A stretch of DNA of 64,000 nucleotides. Source: Saxidomus purpurata. Its lineage: Eukaryota > Mollusca > Bivalvia > Venerida > Veneridae. The DNA is taken from the NCBI GenBank assembly GCA_022818135.1, contig JAFMSR010000010.1, forward strand, positions 36,770,877-36,834,876. Direction: 5' to 3'. Under the pieces are notes generated by a model. That model searched no databases. It saw only the letters and a program-made list of their open reading frames with translations, and had not been told where the DNA came from. Positions 1 through 17,330 of this stretch are shown one piece after another. Position 1 is the stretch's first letter. Each line of letters starts with the position of its first letter. The translations under genes and the position numbers were made by a program.

Positions 1-1259
1 CTGAACACAAGACATGCAAGATGCGTGTTTACGCTGCAATCAACTCACAACCTTGTGGGTAAACTTTTAAGGTCAAGGTCTTTTGTCCAGCAGTTTAGAA
101 CACGTTCCTGACCACTAATAGCAATGTCATTCAAATATTATCATTTAAAAACAGTCTGAAGGTTATGCCTACCAGAGTTACTTATATCTGATTTAGGAAA
201 ATTAGTTAAAACATTGCAGAATTTTATAAAATATCTCGACTGACATAGCAGTGAGAATACTCTTCAAAGAGGAGGTACACAGAGGGCAAACATAATTCAT
301 GGGTAAAAGACTTCGCTTTTAGAAATAACGTAGTAGTTTTTGTATTAAGAGACATGACTTTCATCCGTATATTTCATTCCTACAAGTTTTCAAAAAATGA
401 AATGTAAAGATATTTTAATCTACTGCATATCACTGCCAAAGTGTAATGGAGTGTACTATAAATCGGTTGGGTAAAATTTCGGATATAACACTACCAGTTC
501 AACTTCAAACTATTATTACTAGCAAAAGTATGTTATTCATGATGCTGCATTTATCTTACAGATCACAGGAACTTTATATTCAATCAAATAGATAAGGAAC
601 CATGTATCTTGTGGGGGAAATAACACCCCTCTATATAAAAAGGAAGTTTCTCCAGGTTTGGGTCCGGAGGGTCTCATCCACAAAGAAAAAGCTAATGCAT
701 TTGCTCTCATGGACGGACCTTTATAAAATGTCTTTCAAATCAGTCCAGGTCTGGACCTCCACATTTATTCTCCAGGTTCCGTTCTGGATCTTGAGACTAA
801 AAGTCTTCAGGTCCGGACCTGGATCAAAAGACTATCGGTATATATATAGCTTTCTCTGGGTCGGGGATTTTTTATCATTTTTTATTGTATGCTATTGATA
901 TGTATGTATTGAATAATCCAAAAATTTAAACAATAATGCATGAATGAGTAAGTGAATCAGTGTTCAAATAATTGAATTAATAGACCTTTTGAGATAAATT
1001 CCTTCAGATAAAAAATCTGTTATGAAATGCTTGATTTTTACTGTTCATATTCTCAGTATTTAGTATTTTCCAATATGCCTTTGGGTTATTTTGCTTTAGT
1101 TTTCTTTAAAAAAAAAATTGACATATAATAAATTATCCTACTACAATAGTCTGTTATCTGATCGTACATTTTCCTTTGTTTCATTTCAATATAATTCAGA
1201 GTCAGACAATGGCATTTTTAATGGACAAACCTTATAACACAATTTGTATGAAATAAATT
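1..1259. other. Intergenic, no gene seen
   Basis: AT-rich sequence with no convincing exon in either strand. Open frames here are short and lack coding character. The only local pattern is a GGTCCGGACC-type motif repeated irregularly between 650 and 825, listed separately. Confidence 0.6.
650..825. repeat. Irregular repeats of a CCAGGTCCGGACCTGG-like palindrome
   Basis: Variants of the motif occur near 652, 746, 771 and 808. The last (808-822) contains the perfect palindrome AGGTCCGGACCT. Spacing is irregular, so this is not a clean tandem array. Function unknown. Confidence 0.4.
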
Positions 1260-1500
1260 TACCAGTCCCGAAGACAAGCTTTATATGATTAGTCTTTGGG
1301 TTCGGGTCCACACCTTGACCTCGAGGCACTTCCATATAAAAAGCTAATTTTGAGCGGGGCTCATACCCATGATGACCCTCTATCAGTGAGGGCTTTCAGT
1401 GGTTTCAAGTGAAACACTTGAACATGTAGGCAGTTACTTCAGTCCGAGTCAGTGGCATAAGTGTTACTTCAGCAGTCCATGAGACTCGGTCTAAAATTGC
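1260..1500 (-). mobile_element. Degenerate tRNA-derived SINE-like repeat
   Basis: Read on the minus strand, the segment contains GGGTATGAGCCCC at 1356-1371, which resembles a pol III B box. Upstream on that strand is a region resembling the tRNA-like head of the clearer copy at 5540-5735, including a 'TCAAGTG' core and 'AGAGGGTCAT' just before the B box. The copy is old and the ends are not defined. Confidence 0.45.
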
Positions 1501-1616
1501 CATTATATATTATAATTTAGTTGATCTAGCTGACGTTTTTTTTCTTTAAATAGATGGTTATAGGGCATATGTCACTCTATAAGTTTATAGTAACAGCTGC
1601 TCTTGTTCAAAATTTT

Positions 1617-2635
1617 ATTATACGCCCACAAAACGAAGTTTTGGGGGGGGGGGGTATATAGGAGTGAGCTTGTCGGTTTGTTTGTCGGTCAGTTTTCATG
1701 GTTTCCGGATGATAACTCATGAACGACTTTACCCTTTTGAATAATTTTTGGTACACACATGCAACTTCATGAAATACAGGTCAAGTTCAACTTTGGGGTC
1801 AGTAGGTCAAAGGTCAAGGTCACAGTGACTCTGAACTGTAAAACAGTTTCCGGATGATAACTCATGAAAGGCTTGACCGATTTAAATAATTTTTGGTACA
1901 CACGTGCAACTTTATGAAATACAGGTCAAGTTCGACTTTGGGGTCAGTAGGTCAAAGGTCAAGGTCACAGTGACTCTGAACTGTAAAACAGTTTCTGGAT
2001 GATAACTCATGAAAGGCTTGACCGATTTAAATAATTTTCAGTACACAGCTGTAACATCATCAAATACAGGTCAAGTTCGACTTTGGGGTCAGTAGGTCAA
2101 AGGTCAAGGTCACAGTGACTCTGAACTGTAATGTAAAACAGTTTCCGGATGATAACTCATGAAAGGCTTGACCGATTTAAATAATTTTCGGTACACAGCT
2201 GTAACATCATGAAATACAGGTCAAGTTCGACTTTGGGGTCAGTAGGTCAAAGGTCAAGGTCACAGTGAGCCTGAACAGTAAAATGGTTTACAGTAAAACG
2301 GTTTACTTGGAACATTTGAATGATTTCTATTTCTTACGCTAGTCCAGGCGCAATTTTTTACGCTTGTCCAGGCGCTTTCTTTTATACATAAAGTGATATT
2401 TGTTTTTGTCTTTAAACATGTTTGAAATAAACCTATTAAATTGAACAATAATTGATAATTTCTAACCTTACACATTTTGTATGCTATTAAAACAATACAT
2501 TTACACAAGTTATTGTATAATAACTCAACTCTATGTCCTTGTGGCCATTCCTTTCTTATGGTTGCCATACTTCTGTGACAAAGCTGTATTGTGGGGGTAT
2601 AATTCGTCACTCTTGTGACAGTTCTAGTTTTTGTC
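1617..2635 (+). repeat. Interspersed repeat with TATACSCCCACAA ends, copy 1
   Basis: The left end is ATTATACGCCCACAAAACGA followed by a G run and TATATAGGAGTGAGCTTGTC. The right part contains TTGTGGGGGTATAAT (2589-2603), the inverse of the left end as preserved in copy 2. The last 165 bases (2465-2631) are almost identical to 4936-5102 in copy 2, so both share a common 3' end that continues about 30 bases beyond the inverted terminus. The body is mostly a tandem array (1701-2290). No transposase is encoded, so this is a non-autonomous element or element-borne satellite. Confidence 0.7.
1701..2290 (+). repeat. Tandem array, four units of about 145 bp
   Basis: Units begin at GTTTCCGGATGATAACTC, at positions 1701, 1846, 1991 and 2141. 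Each unit contains AGGTCAAAGGTCAAGGTCAC, in which AGGTCA half-sites are arranged as a direct repeat with one spacer base followed directly by a further half-site. The units are closely similar to each other, with a 5-base insertion (ATGTA) before the last one. Confidence 0.9.
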
Positions 2636-2802
2636 TGCACTGGAAAGTTGCTCACCACCAAAATAATTAAAGCAAACTGGATATGTTGTAGGGTTTCCAG
2701 AAGTGTGATAGTAATTATACCCCCACAAAACAAAGTTTGGGGGGGGGGTATATAGGAGTGAGCTTGTCGGTTTGTTTGTCGGTCGGTCGGTCGGTTTTCA
2801 TG

Positions 2803-3350
2803 GTTTCCGGATGATAACTCTAGTTATGAGTGATCAATTACAATGAAACTTGGTGTGTAGGTAGCTTGTGTGGAGAGGAAGCTTGGGATTGCATTTGGGG
2901 TCACTAGGGTCAAGGTCAAGGTCACTGTTACTAAAAATAGAAAAATGGTTTCCGCTCAATAATTCAAGTTAGGAGTGACTTATTGCAATTAAACTCTGTG
3001 TGTAGGTAGCTTGTGTAGAGAGGAAGCTTGGGATTGCATTTGGGGTCACTAGGGTCAAGGTCAAGGTCACTGTTACTAAAAATAGAAAAATGGTTTCCAC
3101 TCAATAATTCAAGTTAGGAGTGACTTATTGCAATCAAACTCTGTGTGTAGGTAGCTTGGGATTGCATTTGGGGTCACTAGGTTCAAGGTCAAGGGCACTG
3201 TTACTAAAAATAGAAAAATGGTTTTTGCTCAATAACTTTAGTTAGGAGTGACCAATTGTAATGAAACTTGGTGTGAAGGTAGCTTGGTTGGAGAGGAAGC
3301 TTTGGGTCACAAGGGTCAAGGTCACTAGGGTCAAGGTCAAGGTCACTGTT
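2803..3350 (+). repeat. Tandem array, about 145-bp units with GGTCAAGGTCAAGGTCAC
   Basis: Units start at the GTTTCC/GTTTTT motif at 2803, 2948, 3093 and 3221. Spacings are 145, 145 and 128, the third unit having lost the GTGTAGAGAGGAAGC segment. Each unit ends with GGGTCAAGGTCAAGGTCACT followed by GTTACTAAAAATAG. Confidence 0.88.
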
Positions 3351-3653
3351 ACTAAAAATAGATTTTTATTTATTTTTAGTTTTTAGATTGTTTCAAGCAA
3401 AAATAAAATTTTTCGGGGTCAAGGTCACTAGGGTCAAGGTCAAGGTCACTGTTACTATAAATAGATTTTTATTTAATTTCAATTTTTAGATTGTTTGAAG
3501 CAAAAAAAAATTGGGGGTCAAGGTCACTAGGGTCAAGGTCAAGGTCAGTGTTACTAAAAATAAATTTTTATCTATTTTTAGTTTTTTGATTGTTTTAAGC
3601 AAAAAAAATTTTTCGGGGTCAAGGTCACTAGGGTCAAGGTCAAGGTCACTGTA

Positions 3654-4748
<1,095 letters not shown>

Positions 4749-5262
4749 CTGTAACTATAAATAGATTTTTATTTATTTTTGGTTTTTAGATTGTTTAAAG
4801 CAAAAAAAAAAAATTTTGGGGTCAAGGTCACTAGGGTCAAGGTCAAGTTCACTGTTACTAAACAAAAAAGAAAAAAAATTGTTATTAAATTGTAGCAAAA
4901 CAAAATTGGGGGTCAAGGTCACAAGGGTCAAAGTCAACCTTACACATTTTGTATGCTATTAAAACAATACATTTACACAAGTTATTGTATAATAACTCAA
5001 CTCTATGTCCTTGTGGCCATTCCTTTCTTATGGTTGCCATACTTCTGTGACAAAGCTGTATTGTGGGGGTATAATTCATCACTCTTGTGACAGTTCTAGT
5101 TTGTTTTGACCTTAACTCCATTTATCATTCTTTCAGCAGATACTCAATACAATGGATTTTGAATCTGATGCAGTTTTACAAATTACAATACCAACTAGTT
5201 AGAACTTCATTTATATCACCGTGTTTTGTTTATTTTCAGTATTCTCTGTTACCGTGGTTACC

Positions 5263-5271
5263 ATGATGTAG
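5263..5271 (+). promoter_or_regulatory. Minimal upstream ORF (ATG ATG TAG) in the IMMP1L leader
   Basis: Within the predicted leader (5240-5306), ACC ATG ATG TAG gives a two-codon upstream frame in good Kozak context, out of frame with the main ORF and 36 bases before its start. It could lower translation of the main frame, but only if the leader exon is as predicted. Confidence 0.4.
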
Positions 5272-5306
5272 AAATCTGCAGCAATTTTGAGGTTGATACC
5301 TGTATT

Positions 5307-9372
<4,066 letters not shown>

Positions 9373-11302
9373 CCTTCACTTATGGAATAGCTCACAGCTT
9401 TTAACAGTATTTAACATTGCTTCACTGTGTTGAAAATGACAGACCATGGACAAAGGTGTCAAGAGAATAGTTAAATTATTAGGACTAGACCCCCGAATGT
9501 AGAAAACTCTTCGCAACATTTCCATTGTTATTCATTGTAAAAAGAAGCAAAAAAACTGTTAACAGTATGGAACACTGGGCCTCCACTGGCTTTTTAGCTC
9601 TGCTGGACTCCACTTTCTGGCTAAATGTCATTTATAAAATATAGAGTGACAGGGTTAAAATTTCTGTCAACAATTTCAGTCTTTCAAGTTGCATTTTTAG
9701 TGACATTCACAAGTGGCAGGGGAGGCCCTGGGAGTAATTTTTAAATACAGGTGCTGTAATATTACTTTGAATGCTTGTGATGGACTAGTGAACTGTATAG
9801 GTTCAGATTTGCCAGGATAAACTATATAAATCAGGTGTGAATGATTTTATAATGTGGAGGATAGTGCTTAATGTACTTTCGCAAATGATGATGAAATAGC
9901 TGGTCTATTTAAACATTTTTAATAACAGTTTGTGTATGAACTTTCTATATTTCTTAAAGATATGTTACTGTCCTGAATGACTATCAAAATTTTAAGTAAG
10001 AGTTTTGTCACAAGAGTTTCACTCCTGAATACAAAATATAACCAAAGTATCAACCAGAGTAAGAGGGCTGTTCATGAAGATCATTTTTGGCTGACACAGT
10101 CAAAAGATTGACTATCCATCCAGTTTGTTAGGTATAGTGCAACCTGTGAGAAGTGAACACGTTTGGAAACACAAAAGAGTGTTTGTTGTAGAGGTGTTGT
10201 TCTGGAGAGGTTGATTCTTTATATAATTGATGAAATAGGAAAGAAAATGTATGGTTTTTAAGGGAGGTTGTTGCTCTAGGGAGGTGTCTTTCATGGAGGT
10301 TGGACTGTATTCCTTTCTATCTCATCAGTATAACTTATTTCCCTATGTGTTTTGTTCTTGCAATGGAAGTGTTTTATTTTTTACCACATACTATGGCCAT
10401 TTTGAACAGTGTATCACCTGCTCCATGGGGAAAAGAGGCTTTCGGACATTGGTTTCATTATTTGGTTACACTTGATAAAAAAATTAATAAAGTCGGCACT
10501 TTTATTACCCTCTTGAAATGTAAAATCAATGTTAAAAACTGATATTACTCAAGCAAAAACAATATTTTCCTGCACAAAAGCACATCTGTTTTGTTTCAAA
10601 ATTCTAGAATATTATTTCTCATGGCAACATGGATTTGGAAGTTTTTTTGTTTTTTTTAGCAATTCTTTTAAGGAAGCATTATTGTGGAAAGAGAACATAA
10701 ATATTTTTACCAGACATGAGATGCATTGAAAGAATATTTAATTTTGCAAACCAAAATGTATGATGCTGTTAGAAAGTGTTCACCATACATTAAATTACTG
10801 CCAGTACCAATGAAAATTGAAGCGAGTTTTGACGTCTGCTTATAGTATCATGTGACGTCATTTTGAGAGTAAGAGATGGCTATTGGGTGTATGTATTTAG
10901 GATAATGTAATTTTGAATCTACTGGACAGGGGAAACTGAATTTTTCTCATAGTAATATTGAAACAGTTTTTATTCAGAATATGCAAAAAAGCTAAGTCCC
11001 CTTTTCCTGTGTTGCTAATTATATAACTTTAAATTGATTGTGTAATTCTAAGCTTTTCATTCTTTAGTACTTTATGCTGCTTTAATATTTAGCATTATTT
11101 CTAAGTTGTACAAAGGGGTCAGTCTGTTTCAATAAGTAAAGCTTACATCATTTAATATCTAGCAGCAAAATTGCATACACTGCAGTTTTAAAAAAGCAAA
11201 TTGTCTCATTTAGAAGGCATGACAGAAAAATAAGGAACAAGAGCAAGTTAATTACATTTCTTTACAAAAATATGATCTTTAGCTAATAATATTAATAAAG
11301 AG
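9373..11302 (+). other. IMMP1L 3' untranslated region and downstream spacer
   Basis: No coding exon is seen. The 3'UTR begins directly after the TGA. The first clear AATAAA on this strand is at 10486-10491, which would give a UTR of about 1.1 kb, though earlier variant signals cannot be excluded. Confidence 0.5.
10486..10491 (+). terminator. Candidate IMMP1L polyadenylation signal
   Basis: Canonical AATAAA, the first found after the stop codon. AT-rich DNA gives such hexamers by chance, so transcript ends are needed. Confidence 0.3.
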
Positions 11303-11437
11303 AGGATAATTGTTGGTTTCGGGGTAATATTACATTATAATTTCATTGAGTGGGCAACAAATGTGATATTTTCATGATGACTACTTTTGGTGTTCATGAG
11401 TGAAATTATCATGATATTACATCGATACCAACAATTT
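11303..11437. mobile_element. Palindromic MITE
   Basis: The left arm GGATAATTGTTGGTTTCGGG and the right arm ending CGATACCAACAATT are inverted copies, with further paired segments inside (TAATTTCA near 11339 and TGAAATTA near 11401). The whole segment can fold into one long imperfect hairpin. A related copy is at 24162-24258. Confidence 0.75.
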
Positions 11438-11872
11438 TTCTGTTTACTTTATGTTTAAAACTCTACTTTTGTTGAATTTGTTTCAATGAAATGTTGAAAA
11501 TAGCAGGAAACCTCATTAGAAAGCATAGCACAGATGACCTCATTTAACACTCATCGTCCTATGGTTTCCAGCATTTTGATAATTTCACTGAGTGAACAGT
11601 GAGTTAATCTGGATATAATCCACCTTAATATTTCAATAAATGACAGAAAAACATAAAATAGTACATGTATAATGATTATAGTCTTTGTTTAAATTCAGCA
11701 TTATACAGTTAACAAAAAAACCATAAGCTCATGTGAGCTTTTGAACCAACCACACAGATGGTGGTGTATGATAGCCTTACTGTTGTAGGAAACTGGAGAA
11801 CAAGGAGAAAAGCCATCTGTCACCAGACCACCTGCTAGTGCCAGAAAAAAACCCTTTTGAAGAATTACTACT

Positions 11873-12064
11873 ACAGTAAACTCTGTTTATAACGAACTCC
11901 TTGGACCATTAAAATATGTTCCTTATATTTGGAGTTTGTTATATCCGTATAACATTTTCCGATAGAATAAAGAAAGAAAAAAAAATCGGGCGGAGAAAAA
12001 TTAATGTTGTCCTTATATATGGATTTTCACTATATCTGGTGTCGTTATATACAGAGTTTACTGT
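11873..12064. mobile_element. pogo/Tigger-like MITE with 23-bp terminal inverted repeats
   Basis: The left end (11873-11895, ACAGTAAACTCTGTTTATAA) and the right end (12042-12064) are inverted repeats of 23 bases with one mismatch. The CAGT...CTCTG...TATAACGAA layout is typical of Tc1/mariner pogo-Tigger ends. At about 192 bp it has no coding capacity. Confidence 0.75.
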
Positions 12065-12445
12065 TTACCTCTATTTGATTTACCAATACTTAGTACATAA
12101 ACAACATCTGTATTGAAAACAGGAATATTATTTTGCTTCATGTGATCAGTTCTGTTTTGTAAGGAAGTATGAAAACACATCCTACTTTACATGTGTAAAA
12201 TCAATTGTTAGTGGTTACATACAGATATGCTCAAGGTATTCTTATGTGTAAATATTCAACATGTATGTAAATTATTAATAAAATTGTTTATCAGTATTTG
12301 ACTTTGCAATATTTTACAAGAGAGATGTTTACTATTGAATGACCTTTTATGACCTTTTGACCTACTTTTTGTGCCTTTGAGCAATGGTGCTCAGGTTGGC
12401 GATAAAATCCTAAAGATGGTAATACTTGCGGCTAGACTATTTGAT

Positions 12446-13538
12446 TTTTAGCATGGCTATGCCAGGGTGAGCTTTTCTGGTGATGATTGTCGGTCATCGT
12501 CCAACATTTTGATTCAAATGACATCTCCTCTGAAACCTCTAGGCCAATGTTGATAAAACTATGCAGGAATGTTCCTTGCAGAGGCTTCAAAAAAAAAGAA
12601 TTCCATTCCATGAGAACTCAATGGTTGCTATGGCAAAAATAGGAAAACCTTTAAAAATCTTCTTCTCTGAAACCACAAGGCCTGAGCGAATTTGCATGTA
12701 GCATTGCCTAGTGGACCTCTACCAAGATTGTTCAAATTATGACCCCGGGTCAAAATTGACCCCGCGGGGGTCCTTATTTTGCATAGGAATATATAGTAAA
12801 AACTAAAAAATCTTCTTTCTGAAACAAGGCCTAGAGCTTAGATATTTGGCATGTAGCACTGGCTAGTGGACCTCTACCATATTGTTCAAATTATGACCCC
12901 CGGTCAAAATTGACCCTTGACCCGGGTCATTAGTTTTGCATAGGAATTATAGGAAAAACTGAAAAAATCTTCTTCTCTGAAACCACAAGGCCTAGAGCTT
13001 AGATATTTGGCATGTAGCATTGGCTAGTGGACCTTACCAAGATTTTTCAAATTTGGTGCCCCCGGATCAAAATTGACCCGCACTGGGGTCCTTAGTTTTA
13101 CATAGGCTTATATAGTAAAAATTTTAAAAATCTTCTTCTCTGAAACCACAGGCCTAGAGCTTAGTTTTGGCATGTAGCATTGGCTAGTGGACCCTACCAA
13201 TATTGTTCAGATTATGAGCCCCGGGTCAAATCAATGACCTTACCGCACCGGAGTCATTTAGTTTCGTATTAGGAATATATAGTAAAAACTTTAAAAATCT
13301 TTTTCTCTGAAACCAAGGCCTAAGCTTGATATTTGGCATCTGCTTGCCTAGTAGACCTCTTTAAAGCTTTGTTCAAATTATGCCCTTGGGGTCAAAATTA
13401 CCTTGCCCGGGGGATCATTTGTTTTACAAAGGCGTATATGGAAAACTTATTTGTATATAACATTATCTAGTGATCTTCCACCAGGCAAGTGGACTTGTAC
13501 CAAGGTGAGCGATATAGGGCCATCTTGGCCCTCTTGTT
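12446..13538 (+). repeat. Bivalve-type repeat with five internal units of about 160 bp
   Basis: Left end TTTTTAGCATGGC..GGTGAGC; right end AAGGTGAGCGATATAGGGCC then ATCTTGGCCCTCTTGTT. Internal units begin with TCTTCTTCTCTGAAACC near 12655, 12809, 12967, 13130 and 13295 and include 'GGCATGTAGCATTGGCTAGTGGACC' and a GACCCCGGGTCAAAATTGACC palindrome. No protein is encoded. Confidence 0.8.
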
Positions 13539-15060
13539 GGATTTCAGTTACGATACAGGTTGTTTGTAGGCTCATGTCCAACAGGTTGGATTTGCTTGAG
13601 TAATATTTCACAGATGTTAAGAAAGCAAACAGTATTTATTAACAAAGGGTTCAACAAAAACAAATGCTACTGGGTTCAAACCCAATGTCTCTTGGTTAAG
13701 CCACAGCGGCCACTGCTTCCTTTCGGACAGCATGATGAACGAATTTACAAACATTGACCTAAGAATCACAGATATTGACCTAGGAATCACAGATATTGAC
13801 CCAAAGCACATAAGACAGAGGGAGGCTCATATTATCTTACTGTAGTCTATAATAGTTACTGAAAATGACAGTTATTGTGGAAGAATAGATAAATATTGAT
13901 AGAACCTGCCAAGAGGGTCCTCGGGGTGAAATAACTTTGTTTTATGCTTGACCTGGAAGTTTTCACTTAGACTGGGATACACAAACTGAAAATGAATAAT
14001 GTCTATACTGACAAGGTGATTAACTATAGTTACAGTATGGCGGCAGACGACAGAAAATGTGGGTTACAGGGTGCTTTTCTGTTAAATTTTGAAGCTACCT
14101 TGTCAGCCTTAAAGAGATGTTTTTATCTCATGAGAGCAATACGTGCTCCTGGATGAGGTATTGTGTAGACGTTTTTACGAAATCTTATTTCGTTGTTACG
14201 AAATGCATTTCGTTCGTAATTATGAAATAAAAAAAATGTAGCACATTTCACGGGCACCGTACTAAGCTCCTTATCTGATCTTTTTTTTCGGCCAATAATG
14301 TTTTATAGCACTCTGTTAACTTTTTTTTGCAGTTTTAACCAAACTTTAAAGGTGTATGAATACAAAGTCTCGGCAGACTTCAGTTATTTGCGAGATCTAA
14401 CAAGTAATACATGTACTAGACTTATGACCATATTTTGTTGAAAATAGCGTTCATAATCTAATCTTAACATCTAAAGAAAGATTAGAGGTATGGCCCTTGG
14501 TTAAATTAAAATACTCACATTTTTGGCCTGGGGACTGAAAGTCCCGTAGGCCTAAGTTAGCATACCACATTTCAAACACTGCAGAACCCCCCCCCCCCCC
14601 GGGCCCCCCCGCAAGAATCATTTTTGGTTTTCTCTGTTATACACATTGTACAGACTGTAATATTTAAACATGCGCTTTGGGAAAGTATTGCAAGACAGAC
14701 CAGATCAATCTTTTGTTTGAATGTCGCATATGATAAGAACAATTACAAATAAAAACAGTACATACAACTTCAAACGATTGCAGAAAGGTCTATAGCTAAA
14801 GGGCTGCATTACACAATTTATTCTGTTTTAGAAATTACTGCGCTGTTAGCTGATTACGGAAGATAATCATATGCATATCACGGAAAAGTACGGATATTTA
14901 CGGAAATTTAAAACGAAACTTCCGGAATTCGATATAAGAGTTTGTAGTTTGATTTTCAAATTTCTGATGTTATTTCATTGACAACTTTTTTATTTACGAA
15001 CGATTACATATATATTTACCTAAAAATAAATGTCTTTAAAAAAATGGTACAATTTACGTA
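13539..15060. other. Intergenic stretch
   Basis: No exon supported. It holds a run of ATTTCGTAA-type palindromes at 14175-14222 and a short C/G tract at 14588-14610. Confidence 0.5.
14175..14222. repeat. Cluster of ACGAAAT...ATTTCGT palindromes
   Basis: Two consecutive palindromes, ACGAAATCTTATTTCGT and ACGAAATGCATTTCGT, separated by TGTT, then a third partial arm. Each can form a small hairpin. Confidence 0.65.
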
Positions 15061-15081
15061 CATTCCCGAGAAGGAACTCAC

Positions 15082-15102
15082 GTGATCAAAATCAACCGCC
15101 AT
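15082..15102 (-). CDS. Possible first coding exon of a minus-strand gene (tentative)
   Basis: On the minus strand, GAAATGGCGGTTG places an ATG inside a YY1-like AANATGGCGG motif, a start arrangement common in TATA-less housekeeping genes. The frame reads MAVDFDH and then meets GTGAGT, a good splice donor (15081 downward). An ATTGG/CCAAT box lies about 30 bases upstream on that strand. No downstream exon was recognised between here and IMMP1L, so this is only a candidate. Confidence 0.2.
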
Positions 15103-16349
15103 TTCTCGAGGACGCTGCATGTCAAGGCCCAGTGATTGGTTACACCGATTACAACTACAAGGTAACAAAGAATCATTTTTGGTTTTCCCTGTTATACACA
15201 TTGTACAGTACTGTATTTATATTTCATTGTTGGTATTGCTTTGTTTAATTCTGTTTCAAGGTCTTGTTCTTGGTACACAATAATTTGCGATCCACATCAT
15301 CAGATTATCGCTTGAAGTTGAACAAAGCGCAGATTGAATTATTATTTTTTTTTTCTCTCAAACAATTGATATTGTTGACCATTTGATTATTTTTCATTTA
15401 ACGTACGTTTTATAATAAAACAAACTTCCCTGCCACCCATATATTTGTGAATCATTTATTCTGTGTCATATACTAAATTTCGCCCTATGCACATTTCGAC
15501 CCGCGCTTTATGTAAGGTTCAGCGTAAATCACGAAGGTCAAACGTTGTTTTTAGGGGAGTTAATTTATAGCCCCAAGACCTTCAGCGTTCACAGCGCTTT
15601 GATTCTTCTTGGTAGCACCTAAGATTCCATTTCCCCAACGTAACTGAATTTTAGCAAAATGGTATTAGACGTACAAGAGCCACACGCGCATACAAAATCA
15701 ATACTTTCCAGACCACCCAATGAATATTAAGCTTGGGGTTTCACAAAATATTCTTTCAAGCGGAACTGTTTTGTGCATGCACCCACAAGCGCATTAAGCA
15801 GTTAAGCGAAGTTGAAATTCCAAATTAATATGTTATGTAAGGTAAGCCCCATGCCAAAGTGCTTTGCAGCAAACACTATTTTGACAAAAGTCTGTAATTT
15901 GAAATCCATAAGATAGGCCGATAGAAATTTGCTGCTTCGTGTTATATCATAGAGCGGATTTTTTTACCGTACCATAGAGTTCTGTTGAGATAAGCTAATA
16001 TGTAAATAATGTAAACCTTCTACCATATTGTCTCTATCAATATACAGTAGTCCGGAGGGCCTTTGTCCAAATCTTTGTCAAATGATCCATTTTGATCAAT
16101 CCTAGTTGCAAGGATAAAAAAATGTCATAGAAAACCATGAGCCCTTCATTCGTCTAGGCACAACTGCAGTTTTAGATATTACAAATTCGAGGCGTTCTGA
16201 TTTTGTGTACTGATTCTAAGACCTCACGGTCTTGTGAAAATAAAAAAGAACAGAAAAATCTTTAAAGCTTTATTACCAAAAAATATTTTGATTGATCTCT
16301 GTCAGAAAAGTTGTCTAGAAAATGTCTAAATATTAACCCTAATTTGTAT
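15103..16349. other. Intergenic stretch
   Basis: No gene or recognisable element. The part near 16040-16175 has a diverged copy at 19495-19640. Confidence 0.45.
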
Positions 16350-16690
16350 TCGCGATGTAGCTGGAATTTGTTGCTATCTCTTTGTTTCGAAAAACGATCG
16401 CTTTCCAATTGTCAAAATTGACAAAGGTAAAGGTGATTTCCATATTATTTCACTGATAATATATATCATATGACACGGCTTTTCCTGATATAAATTATTA
16501 TACTATGTACATGTATATATTGTTATAAACAGACCTTACTAAAAGTTCACCAAGACTGCTGAAGTCCCCAAAGAGCTTTATTTTTAAGGTCTATTAATGC
16601 CGTCATTTGTATTTATTGATATAGACATATATGACAGAAAACTTTCTCATGTAGGTACTGGCATGTTTCGATTGCACGGTGGTATCTATT
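16040..16690 (+). repeat. Local duplication, left copies
   Basis: 16350-16690 matches 18815-19160 along most of its length (shared CAAAATTGAC, GATATATNATAT, TTGTTATAAACAGAC, TACTGAAGTCCC-type words). 16040-16175 matches 19495-19640 (CTTTGTCCAAA...TGATCAATCC...GCAAGGAT). Both are in the same orientation, but the two blocks lie in the opposite order in the right copies. Confidence 0.65.
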
Positions 16691-17330
16691 TCTGACAATT
16701 AGGCAGAAATATTCCACCATACACTCGGGCTATTGCGTATGTTAAAAATAATTCCATTTCGTATTAAGACTGGAACTTACCAATTTCTATGATGATGCCA
16801 CATTGATTTTAGATGACTGGGTCTACATGCTAAATCAGTTAAGTTTCACGCATATTGAAATTTTTCAAAGAGCAAAGCTAATCTGCATTGAGCTCGCGTC
16901 TTCTTGTACAACAAAGGCATTTTTCGTAAGTACACAAATTTTTCAAAATGATGGAACACATTCCTAATAGAAAATCCTTGTATCATTTCAGAACCCAAAG
17001 TTATAGGAGTCTTATACATTTGTAGGTCACTGAATGGAGCCAGTCAGACATTCTTTTTACATCTTGTCACTGGAACATTTTCAATATATAGTAACAAGAC
17101 AACTGTTTTGGTTCCATTAAGTGGTACAATGTAAATGTGTTGTCGACGTTGGTTCGTTGCCAGCTATCATACTTCAAGTTTCATACGTTTTTGTGAATTC
17201 GAAAGAGCCAATAAACAGATGTTTGAATTTTAACTAGATCTAAGACTAAACCGATTTGTGGTAGTATCTATACCGCAATACCACATTTTACAGTGTTTGG
17301 TATTGCAACCCTTTCACAATATACAAAAAA

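Noticed and set aside
2260..2733. Minus-strand frame of 157 codons
   Set aside because: Lies within the 3' end of the repeat copy 1 and part of it recurs in copy 2 (4885-5121); no family similarity, so it is repeat sequence.
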